A DNA stretch of 64,000 bases. Origin: Mycteria americana. Lineage: Eukaryota; Chordata; Aves; Ciconiiformes; Ciconiidae. Location: positions 29,187,661 through 29,251,660 of the forward strand of contig NC_134366.1 in NCBI RefSeq assembly GCF_035582795.1, given 5' to 3'. Numbering within the stretch: the stretch's first letter is position 1; every line of letters starts with the position of its first letter. The notes beneath the pieces were generated by a model that was not told the DNA's origin, searched no databases, and worked only from the letters and a program-made list of their open reading frames with translations. This document shows, piece after piece, positions 26,568 through 37,300 of this stretch. The position numbers and the translations under genes were made by a program.

Positions 26568-26758
26568 GTGAGTGTGATCAAATACTGGAACAGGTTGCCT
26601 AGAGAGGATGTGGAGCCTCCTTTCTTGGAGATACTCAAAAGCCGACTGGGCAAGACCCTGAGTAACCTGCTCTAGCTGACCCTGCCTTGTGCAGAAGAGT
26701 TGAACTAGATAATCTCCAGAGGTGCCTTCCAACCCCAGACATTCTATGATTCTGTGAT
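26568..26758 (+). mobile_element. CR1 LINE 3' fragment
   Basis: Diagnostic CR1 3'-end phrases in order: actggaacaggttgcc, ttggagatactcaaaagccg, agataatctccagaggt, ccttccaaccccag, and the terminal attctatgattctgtgat octamer-type repeat. 5'-truncated, as usual for CR1. Confidence 0.95.
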
Positions 26759-27289
26759 ACCAGGCCATATTTCACTGAGAAACTAACCCATATTTCAGAA
26801 ATTTCACTCAAGTACAAAAACGTTCTCATAAGTGTACCTTACTCCCATTGCAAGTTCTCTGCAACTGTGTGGGCTGGGTCCCAAAGTTATTAATGTGTAC
26901 CTATTTCACCTGACTTTTCAAACATGATGTTAAAAAACTAATTTCTGATCTTCTGTGAATTACATGAAAATGCTTATCATCCCTTCCTCTGTTAAACAAA
27001 CAGCAGGTCTGACAACAGGACAAACCATACAAAAGTACATCACTACACAGAAGCATTAGAAGTCACAAATCCAAAAATGAAAAAGATAAGCAAAGCAAAT
27101 TTTTGCTTTGTCAAAGCAAAATTGATGACCTAACCATACAGGTTTGGAAAGAATTGACCACGAACCCAGGCACGCCAGAAACGGCATGCTCCAATTCAGA
27201 TGTCTCCCTGTTTTAAAGGTCTGAGATCAGCTAATTTGCTTAAGAGGAAAGACAAACAAATGTACATGGGTTAGTGTAGGCATGCTTAC

Positions 27290-27334
27290 CTGTTTAATAC
27301 CTGGTTTTCCGGCATTATAGTTTTGAGCTGACCA
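27290..27334 (-). pseudogene. Possible further collagen-like exon remnant (fossil A)
   Basis: Minus strand acceptor-like aattag, then 15 open codons ending NAGKPGIKQ, then a good donor gtaagc. Only two triplets are convincing and the phase relative to the donor is off by one residue, so chance resemblance is possible. Confidence 0.25.
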
Positions 27335-27630
27335 CTAATTGAAAATATGACCAGCTATTTTAACAGCTTTTCTGTTTCATTTAAATAATAAATTCTACCC
27401 TATGAAGTTAATACCTAAGGGACATGTAAAAATCACCATCTTATATAAAAGTCTCTTACAACTCAAAAACTGAAAAAGTATTCCAAATCATTGCTCTTTT
27501 ATGGGGCATTTATTTTTCTTTATGAAGTAATGGAATTTACTAATATGCAATTGTCTATAAATACATTAATATAAATTGTTATCTTATTTATTGCATGGCA
27601 TATTCATTTACTCATTTATATATGTTCATT

Positions 27631-27694
27631 GAGGGTTGGACTAGATGACCTTTAAAGGTCCCTTCCAACCCAAACTTTTCTATGATTCTATGAT
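27631..27694 (+). mobile_element. CR1 LINE 3' terminal fragment (short)
   Basis: About 64 bp: gagggttggactagatgacc, aaggtcccttccaacc, and the terminal tctatgattctatgat repeat. Confidence 0.92.
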
Positions 27695-28303
27695 TTATAT
27701 GCCCATTAGTAATTCATTCCCACTACTTGCTGTTACAGTAAATTATTGGATCAATCCTCTGTTTTAGTAGAATATTTATCTGCTTTTACTTTTCAGTAGT
27801 TGTTTTGTTTGGTATGAGAAGTCTGTCAAACATAAACAGAATGTAGGCTGTAACATTACGCAGCATTAATGCAAGGCTTGAAATAAAGAGATTATAGAAG
27901 CAATAATCAAAATAACTAGTACATACTTAAAATAAAAAGGTAATTCAATCTGGCCTGCTTTGACCTTAAAAAATCAGTTTAATAGAAGTCAGTTGTGACT
28001 TCAACTGGAAGACTAGCTAACATTTTAAAGTATACAGATTGAACATTGCAGTAACAGCTTCATTTCTGCAAGGAAATGCTGACTCCTTTGTCTCTCTTGT
28101 TAATCCCTTTCATGGCAGATCTTAAATCTCCCAAATCCTTAATGTTCTTCTTTCATAATTAGTAAGAACAACAAATGTTTTTTCTTAGAAAAAATTTGGT
28201 TTTGCTAAAAATACTAATTTTGCATAGTATCATAGAATTGACACTGTCCACTATAGGGAAAACTGAGTAATATTGCTTTAAACTATGCAGCTAAAGTTAG
28301 TTG

Positions 28304-28347
28304 AACACTAACGCTTATCAACACTAACCCTTATCAACACTAACCCA
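28304..28347. repeat. 16-bp tandem repeat next to the MIOS CpG island
   Basis: Units aacactaacgcttatc, aacactaacccttatc and a partial aacactaaccc, about 2.7 copies, immediately upstream of the GC-rich promoter. Confidence 0.85.
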
Positions 28348-28399
28348 ACATTGACATTGAACAATGTTACGTCAAGCAGTGAGAGTATTTCAACAAATA

Positions 28400-28958
28400 A
28401 GAACAGAGCGGCCGTCCAGCCACCCTTCCCCGGCTCTGTCGCTGGTTCCCGGTGTGACCCGTGCTCATTCACCCCACGAATTCCCGTATCTTCGATTACA
28501 ACCCCAGATTTTCAACTTTAATCGAGCCACCCCAACCCACCCCGGGGTTACGCGGGCCGACCGCGGTGTACTGCGCAGCCGCGCAGCTCCGCCCGCCGCC
28601 GCCAGCGGCGCCCTAGGCCGAGGCGCCCGGCTGAGGGCTGCCGCCGGACCCCGCCGCGCAGGCGCCAGGCGTGGCGTCAGGGGCTCCCACGGACCAATGA
28701 AAGAAGGGCGGCCTACGACCGGAAGTGGGATCACGGCTGCGTCGGGCGGAAGGCGCTCTGTGCGGGCTGGCGCTTACCTTCCCTGCCGCCCCGCGCGCCG
28801 GAAGTGCAGCAGCTTTTCTTTCCCCGAACGCCGGAAGTGCCGCAGTTTTTCCTTCCCCTCTGCCCCCGCAACCGGAAACCCTCGTGCGCTTCCCGTTCTT
28901 CCTCCTCGGACGGTGGGGCCGGCTGGCGGCGGGTCGCCCCCCTCCCCCGCTCCCCCCC

Positions 28959-28994
<36 letters not shown>

Positions 28995-29230
28995 GTGTCG
29001 GAGGGCCTCGCGGGGTGGGTGAGCAGCTGCCGCGCCCGGGAAGGGTGGGAGGGTAGCGGTCTTCCGCGCTCCGGTCCGTTCCCGCCGCCGCGGGGTCCCG
29101 GCGGGCCTCGGCGGCCTCCTCGTTCCGCGGCTACCGCGTCGCGCAGCCCCCGGGCGGGGAGCGGCGAGACGGGCCGAGCTGCGGCCAGGGGACCCTGCGC
29201 CCCCCCGCCCCGGAGCACGTAGGAGCTGGG
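28400..29230 (+). promoter_or_regulatory. MIOS: CpG-island promoter of MIOS
   Basis: Abrupt switch from AT-rich DNA to GC- and CpG-rich DNA. It has three identical ETS/GABPA-type sites CCGGAAGTG (28719-28727, 28798-28806, 28831-28839), a fourth weaker CCGGAAA at about 28871, and a CCAAT box at 28694-28698. No TATA box was seen, as expected for a housekeeping gene. Long open frames in this island arise from base composition. The non-coding exon 1 probably ends at the donor gtgagc at 29019. Confidence 0.85.
28961..28992. repeat. (GGC)n trinucleotide repeat in the MIOS 5' region
   Basis: Ten uninterrupted GGC units plus GG, within the probable non-coding exon 1 or core promoter of MIOS. Such tracts are often polymorphic in length. 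Confidence 0.93.
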
Positions 29231-30012
29231 CTGGGGGTAACGAGCAGACACACAAAGGAGGCCCGGGAGAAGTAAATAGCGCTCCCTTTTCATGCTTCCC
29301 AATCTCGTATGTCCCTTTCTCCATTATAAAAGACGTTTATAGGATCTGTGGGGTCTTTTTGTATATAGGCACGTGTAATGATTCTGGGGTTGCGAATACT
29401 GAAAGTGTAAACGCAGTTTCACAGTAACGTACATTTATGAATGCGACTAGGCCAAATACGAACAAAGACACGGTAATGTTGGGGCAGAAGGTGGGATTAG
29501 GAGCATTAGAATAAGGTGAGGAGTGGAAAATTGTATTTCTGTAGAAATCTTCAAAGAGGGCAAGCCTTTCTAGGCTATGGAGCAGGCTTCAGACAAAACA
29601 GACAGACTCTATTTTTTGTCAATTAGTGCACTTCAATTAGGCAGGAAAATTTTCTTCTATGTGTTTTAGGGAGTGGCTCTTTACCAGCAGCACACCCACA
29701 TATCATGCCACATCACATCTCAGTTAATCCCTTCTCCCTTAATACTGTTGTGGAGTTTGTAAACACAGCAAATCCTGTCATTAGTTTGTAGATGGCTATG
29801 TTGGTTCTATCTCAGTAGGTATATACCAGTAAAAACAAAGTGTGCTGTGGGGAAAGTGATGTAATGCAGTGAATGCTTAAGGTTTGGCCTGAAATGTTAA
29901 ATGCTTGGGCTAAAAGTCGTTCAGAACCATATTTTTGTTTGTTTAAAGATGATCTCAGATTACAAAGGAATTTGGGTTTTGATAACATTCCTAAAAATTA
30001 TTTTCTCAACAG
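29019..30012 (+). other. MIOS: MIOS intron 1 (5' UTR intron)
   Basis: From the inferred donor gtgagc at 29019 to the acceptor ttttctcaacag ending at 30012. No coding content recognised. Confidence 0.65.
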
Positions 30013-31379
30013 CTTCCATATGCATGGATATCACCTGAATCTTCTTACAAGAGCTTAAATTGTGTGTAAACTTATCCTAAACATGAGTGGCTCCAAACCT
30101 GATATTCTGTGGGCCCCGCACCACGTTGACAGATTTGTTGTATGTGATTCGGAATTGAGCCTTTATCACATTGACTCTGCTGTAAGTTCAGAACTCAAGG
30201 CAGGGTCCTTGCGGTTATCGGAAGAAACTACAGCTACGCTATTGTCAATAAATTCAGATACACCGTATATGAAATGTGTGGCTTGGTATCCAAAGTATGA
30301 TCCAGAATGTCTCCTTGCTGTTGGTCAGGCCAATGGTCGAGTGGTACTTACTAGCCTCGGTCAAGATCACAACTCAAAATCTAAAGATTTGATAGGTAAA
30401 GAGTTTGTTCCCAAACACGCACGGCAATGCAATACCCTTGCGTGGAACCCACTAGATAGTAATTGGCTTGCTGCCGGGTTAGATAAACATCGAGCTGACT
30501 TTTCAGTATTGATTTGGGATATCAGTAGCAAATATGCCCCAGAGACTGCAGTTGCTACAGAGAAAGTAAGACTTTCGGCAGGAGATCCGGAAGCAGGACT
30601 GGTAGTAACAAAGCCACTATATGAATTGGGACAGAACGATGCTTGTCTCTCTCTCTGTTGGCTTCCACGGGATCAGAAGCTGCTTTTAGCTGGAATGCAT
30701 CGAAATCTGGCTATCTTTGATCTGAGGAACACAAGCCAAAAAATATTTGTAAACACCAAGGCTGTCCAAGGAGTGACTGTTGATCCCTATTTCCACGATC
30801 GTGTAGCTTCCTTCTATGAAGGTCAGGTTGCCATATGGGATTTAAGAAAGTTTGAAAAGCCTGTTTTGACTTTGACAGAGCAACCTAAACCCTTAACAAA
30901 AGTCGCGTGGTGTCCAACAAGAACTGGACTGTTAGCTACTTTAACAAGGGATAGTAATATCATTAGACTGTATGACATGCAGCATACTCCCACCCCTATT
31001 GGAGATGAAACTGAGCCAACAATAATTGAAAGAAGTGTCCAACCATGTGAAAACTACATTGCTTCATTTGCCTGGCATCCCACAAGTCAAAATCGAATGG
31101 TGGTAGTGACTCCCAACAGGACTATGTCTGACTTCACAGTTTTTGAAAGAATTTCTCTTGCATGGAGTCCAGTGACATCCTTAATGTGGGCTTGTGGACG
31201 ACATTTATATGAGTGTACAGAAGAAGGAAAGGCTAGTTCCTTGGAAAAAGACATAGCAACCAAAATGCGGCTCAGAGCTCTGTCAAGGTATGGTCTTGAT
31301 ACTGAACAAGTCTGGAGAAATCACCTCCTAGCTGGAAATGAAGATCCTCAGCTGAAGTCGCTTTGGTACACTCTGCATT
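30013..31379 (+). CDS. MIOS: MIOS exon 2: 5' UTR end plus residues 1-433 (WD40 region)
   Basis: Acceptor ttttctcaacag ends at 30012; ATG at 30083. The exon ends in CTGCATT at 31379 with one base of a Phe codon left over. The next bases are atatcctttat, a U12-type 5' splice site rather than gt. Confidence 0.95.
30020..30058 (+). CDS. Upstream ORF in the MIOS leader
   Basis: A 12-codon frame ([12 protein letters not shown], stop TAA) ends 24 bases before the MIOS start codon. A second overlapping ATG at 30024 reads only MDIT. Such uORFs usually lower translation; function here is inferred. Confidence 0.4.
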   Translation: MHGYHLNLLTRA

Positions 31380-34300
31380 ATATCCTTTATTTTACTGTAG
31401 TTTATATCCTAAAGAAGTAATATACCTTTATATGTAAACCAGTTATATGAAATGCATGAAAATCTTTAAATGTAATGCAACATCCTGTAAATACTTTGCA
31501 TGTGTTAATAGGATGTGACTTTAAATTAAAAAAAAAAAAAGTTTTTCAAACACTTGGGAAAAATTAAGCTTCCTATACATGAAAATACTTATGAAGCAGT
31601 ATACTGAAGATATGGATCAAAAACTTACAGGAAACAAAGGTCCCTTAGTTTATGCTGGCATTAAATCAATTGTGAAGTCATCTTTGGGTAAGAATGTTCC
31701 AACTTTGATAAGTTCTATTGTGGTATGTTTACAGAATGATGCACTCATGGGTTTGTCTTTAAAAGTTGTTGAAAGAGGCTGTTTAAAAATATGGAAACAA
31801 AGTATTTCTGTGTTTTAATATATGTAAGTTAACAGTTTATATTACAGTAATTTCCAGAATTTTCAGTGTTCTTGGAAAGTCAGTAATCACAAAACCAAAG
31901 TATCTTCACAGGTAAATCTTCAGCTGAACTATTTCAAACATTTGGGTTTTGACTATGGCGCTGAAAATTCTTGCTCCCCACATAACAATGATATTTTTCG
32001 AAGTTCCACATAGGGGTGTTGTTCTAGGAAGCTGACTTTGCTGTAGTCACTGCTAATGTACTAAGTACATTTGTATAACTATGTTTAATAAGCTGTCTTG
32101 TTCTGATGCGGTAAGCACCCCTGGTGCATCACATTATGTATCATATGCTCAGTGAAGTTTTTATTACTATAATCTCTTATTTGAATCTTTCCTTCTCTAT
32201 TCATTATGTGTCATTAATATTTATGCTCCTTGGAGCAAAAAATAACTCTTCAGTGGTGGGAAAGCTTCTAGCACGTTGATGCTTGCTAAGAAGAAGAGAA
32301 CTGGTAGAGCAGGTGCTTGACTGTGGATTATGTATTTTCAGATTGAACATACTGATAATTCCTGTCAACTGTAACAAGAACCTCCAAAATCTTAGGAGGT
32401 AGAGGAAAGAAAAAAGACTTAGTGGGGAATATGTGTCAAGTTTAGACGTATGATTTTTAGCAGATCAAAATAATTTTGTTGATGCTGCTCCTCACCGTGG
32501 AGTTTTTAGTGATGTTATTTTAAAGTACTTGTGGTTTAACCCAGCAGGCAGCTAAACGCCACAGAGCCGTTCGCTCACTCCCTCCCCCAGTGGGATGGGG
32601 GAGAGAATCGGGGGGGCAGGGGGGGGAAGTAAAATTTGTGGGTTGAGATAAAGATAGGTTAATAGGACAGAAAAGGAAGGGAAAACAATAATAATAAATA
32701 ATGATGAAAGAATATACAAAACAAGTGATGCACAATGCAATTGCTCACCACCCACTGACCGATGCCCAGCCTGTCCCCAAGCAGTGATCACTGCCCCCTG
32801 GCCAACTCCCCCAGTTTCTATACTGAGCATGACGCCATATGGTATGGAATAGCCCTTTGGCCAGTTGGGGTCAGCTGTCCTGGCTGTGCCCCCTCCCAGC
32901 TTCTTGCTGGCAGGCCATGAGAAGCTGAAAAGTCCTTGACTAGTGTAAGCACTACTTAGGATCAACTAAAACATCAGTGTGTTATCAGCATTATTCTCAT
33001 GCTAAATCCAAAACACAGCACTATGCCAGGTACTAGGAAGAAAATTAACTCTATCCCAGCCGAAACCAGGACAGTACTAAAATATGTTACTCAGCTTTTG
33101 TACTCTGCTTTATGATTTAAATCAAAGCGTTGCATTGCAGTTGCAATTTAAATTGTGATTTAAGCATAATTTAACTTATTTCCCATTTCTAGGAACAACA
33201 GAGAACCTCAGGCACAGCAGGAGTGGATCTGATAGACAGGCAGATATTATTCAGTATCTGAGTGAGGAGAGATCCTTGGCTTTGCAGCTCTGTGGATGGA
33301 TAAAGAAGGGAACAGACTTAGATGTGGAACCTTTTTTAAATTCATTGGAACAGGAAGGAGACTGGGAGCGAGCTGCTGCTGTAGCACTTTTCAACTTGGA
33401 CATACGGCGAGCAATACAAATTCTAAATAAAGGGGCTTCCTCGGGAAAAGGTGCGTATTGTGTTTGGTATCTTTTATTTTGGCATTATATCACCTTAGCA
33501 GATTCTTTTCTGTAAACAGAATTAGGGAAGGTAGTATGGAAAAGATGCCTGTTGTCTTATAAAATAGTTACTTGAAGTGGTTGTATTGGAGCCTGAGAAT
33601 CTGACAAATCCTGATCGTTCACTCCTCAGACTGTCGTATGCTTTAACGTCTAGTTAAAATAGATTGTATGTTTCAGAATTTCCTATTGATACATACCTCA
33701 GAAAGTGTTACACTCAGAACTAGTGGGATTCTTTTATTTTAATGGAATTGCATCTTGGCTAGATATCATGTATATCTGCTTCCCTTGGGCTGTATCCAGC
33801 TTTCCACCAGTGCAATGGCTGTGGAATAACTGAAATGTAATATTTAGGGTCTGCAGAAAACATTTGTTTTGGGGTAATATTTGGTAAGAGTTGCAATGTA
33901 TGAGGGAAAAGTTAAGATACTGGAGCCAGGAGATTGAGGTATTTTTGTTCTGTTTTCTTGCCAGTATTCCTCCTACAACTCTGATTTGCATTTGTGTTCT
34001 CTTATTAAATTTAAAAGACTATCTTCCCCCTGAAGTGGGTAGGTAAGACACGGAGGGAGCTGTTAAGGTTCTTTAATATAGCCCCTTTTTGGTGGGGGGA
34101 AGTGTGTGTGTGCTTTCTATAGGGAAGGTTCAGAGCGGAGACATGATATCTTCAAATTAAAAAATAAAATTGAACTTTCTAACAGAATGAATATTTAGAT
34201 GAAATAGATTTAATGTTTTAGGAAAGTTGTTAACCTGAAGCTGCTATATGCAATTGTCATCCTCCAGCTAGGTCTGTTAAGTGATGGCTATATATACAAT

Positions 34301-37300
34301 CCTATCTTTTTGCTTCTTGTGGATATGAATTATGGTAATGACAATCTTTTATGATAGTGATAGAAACACATTTAGCAGTTCAAAGCTATTTCAAAATACC
34401 AGAACCAGTGTGATGTTGCTTAAAGTATAACTCAGGCTGTCATGCATGTGGGCTTGTGACTTTTAGAGCTGTTAACCTACCTGAACAGAGGCCTTTAAAG
34501 CAGAAACTAATGAATGCTAATGTATGCATATTTATTTTAGCTAGTGTTAATTCTACTGCATTTTGTCTTGCATCCTGACAAAACATTCTGTTTCAAACTG
34601 ATGCTTTCAATTACAGTTTTAATTGGATTTTTTTCAAGTCCTTAACTTGAATATTGTTTCACTGATTGTTTTTAATAAATCAGGTGATCTGAACCTTAAT
34701 GTAGTAGCAATGGCTCTATCAGGCTACACAGATGAGAAGAACTCACTTTGGAGAGAAATGTGCAGTACTCTAAGACTGCAGTTGAACAATCCCTACTTAT
34801 GTGCTATGTTTGCTTTCCTCACAAGTGAGTCAGGTTCATATGATGGTGTTTTGGTGAGTAAATTTCTGTTATGTTAAAATGCCTTTAAGTAATAGGTGCA
34901 TATGTATATATATATATACACACACACACACGTATGTAGGGGAAGTGCTATATACTTCATGAATTAATCAGATTAGAATGTATTATTTTCTCCTGATGCT
35001 GGCAGATAACATTTTTTCTGCTAAACAGACATCTCGTATTAGCGAATGTTATGTTAGTGAACAAAGCACGCATAAGCAGCCAAAATATTCCATACAGTTC
35101 ACACATTTTTTAGGGGAAATTTTTTTTAGCATGGAGTTATTAAACCACTAGATATACATTATCAAAATAATTTAAGCAGGAGGAAAAAAGGGGAGAGAGG
35201 TTAATAATGGAAATGCACAAAACAGAGTAAGTGCAGGGGAGTTTGCAGAACTTTCATCAAGCTATATTTGAATTGTATTTTATTTTTCCTTGTTTACTTG
35301 TTAAATTAATTTCACTGTGTTGAAACAGTAAACAGAATAGTTTCACATTTTCTGAAATTGGTGTAAAATTGCCTTGTGAAGAGCAAACTAAATCTTTAAT
35401 TATGAGATACTTCAAGCCTTTGGAGTAGTAGCATACTTGATCCTTGGTTAGAGAACAACAGAAATACTTGATTCAGTAGGAATTATTTAGCCCAAGGAAG
35501 GACTCCTGTAATGCAACAGGGTAATTGGCCTAAATCTGTTGAAAACAAAGTTGTCATAATATGATGCTTTTAGGGTATTTAAAAAAAAAAAAGATAATAA
35601 TCCCAGAGAAGAGAAACCTGAGTCTTTTTTTCTCTCTTCAAGAGAGAATGTTCTTGTTCTCTGGATGTTAGGTAATAATTTTACAGTTGTTTTTTATTGA
35701 TGAATTGGAAACTGACAGATCATAAGGTGTTCTTTTTTAATTTTAATTTTTACTCCAGTGAGACCTGTTGAAGTTTGCATGAAAAAGATTTTGCCAAGCA
35801 CATCTCCTTGTTTTAGCAGTGCCAATCACAATTTCTATTCTGAGAATATCAGGAAGGAAAAATATGGGCACAGCTAAGTACCAGAATGAATCTAGTCAAG
35901 GATTTTTTTGGTCTCATCTAGTAGAAGGATTAAAAAGCAGAAAGTAAATATAATTGCATTGCTGCACCTTGAGTGCCAATACACTTGTGAGAAATCCATG
36001 TTCTGGGTGTTTGGAGTTAGTTTTTGGTGGTGGGGGGTTTGTTTGTTTTGTTTATTAACTTTTAGTTGTGATTTTAGGAAGAAATTGAGTGGTTAGGCTA
36101 GTTATTTTGTAAATATGGTAAATGAAGGTTGGTTTGTTTTTCTTCCCCCTTGACTTGGTGACTTGGTGAGACTCTTGGCTATATGTGCTAGAGGCACTAA
36201 GCCCAGCTCTACATGACTTGCAAGGTTTCTTTTTCTAGAGTTTCATAAACCATGTAGGATGTGTTGTACCAGCCATTCCTGCCATTTGAGTAGATTGTTT
36301 CAATAGCCGCAGTCTTGCTGTGATACCTGTATCTGAGTATAAACGATTGATCTGATGTGATGTTTTCCTTGTACGTAATCAATTTCATAGTATTAGTTAT
36401 ACAATAGTGCAAATGTTCTGACTTTTACAAACAATGTACTGAAAAAGTGGAAACTTGCATGTGATGGTAGTATTCCCATTTTTCTCTCCAAAGTATGAAA
36501 ATAACGTAGCTGTACGAGACAGAGTGGCATTTGCTTGCAAGTTCCTCAATGATGCTCAGGTAAGTTTGCGGTTGCACATTTAAGCAAACTGTTACGCTGG
36601 GCTTTATGTAGAAGCAGAAGAAACTCTGGGGTGGAGGGGTGAGCAGTGGAAGCAATGAGTCATGAGTGATTTGTTTTTTCTCATCACAGTAGGATATAAG
36701 GTATGGTCTAACCTGGTCTTCATTTTGTACCTTCAGCTTGATTTTTGGGTTTCTATTTGTTTGGTTGGTTTTTTTATTAGTACTCATGACATGCTAGTCT
36801 GTTAAATGCTATTGCATTACCTGTATGTCTGTTTTACTGGAGAGTATTTGTACTTATTCAGTATTTATTTCCAGATATTTACGTTCTTTTGAATTAAGGC
36901 TTGGTTTTACAGCAGGAATGTTTTATTTTAAATTGACTGAAGTATTTAAAGAATATGTAACCTCTCTCTTTGCACTTCCTATCAGGAGGCTTAAAGTTTG
37001 TTGATAAATACTTGAATTCTTGCAATATAGTGGATATAGCCATATAACTTTTTCTGCGTAACATCCAGCAAGCAGCATAATCTGTTAGCAGCAGACACTC
37101 TTAAAGAAAGCTATTCAAATCATGAAAAGTTTTGTGATACGCCAACATAAATGAGTTAGGAAGGGATGAACAGATGGCAAAAGTTAAGTAAATTTTTTTT
37201 ATAGCTGAACAGGTTTATTGAAAAGCTGACGAATGAAATGAAAGATGCTGGGAATTTGGAGGGAATACTGTTAACAGGGCTGACAAAAGATGGAGTTGAC

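Larger units (their letters stand above)
23602..28303. other. Intergenic region between the collagen fossils and the MIOS promoter
   Basis: AT-rich DNA containing two CR1 fragments (26568-26758 and 27631-27694) and the weak fossil A. A frame with a single internal stop, encoding a lysine-rich sequence, lies at about 26,190-26,420 on the plus strand and was not recognised. Confidence 0.5.

Noticed and set aside
28304-28347. Telomere-like character of the ctaacccttatc repeats
   Set aside because: The unit is 16 bp and not the CCCTAA hexamer; a simple local tandem repeat explains it.
28364-29324. Long overlapping open frames (165-230 codons) on both strands of the MIOS CpG island
   Set aside because: They overlap in several frames, are Pro/Arg/Gly/Ala runs produced by GC-rich DNA, and match no family.
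30062-30082. In-frame upstream ATG giving MCKLILN before MSGSKPD as the MIOS start
   Set aside because: The vertebrate family starts at MSG; the extension looks like leader sequence.
31381-31420. Reading-through end of the first MIOS coding exon ([13 protein letters not shown], stop) as a real C-terminus
   Set aside because: This is translation of the AT-AC intron; the true exon ends at 31379 and rejoins at 31589 in frame.
32520-32965. Minus-strand frames of 71 and 137 codons in a MIOS intron
   Set aside because: They lie in the solo LTR, which carries no viral gene.
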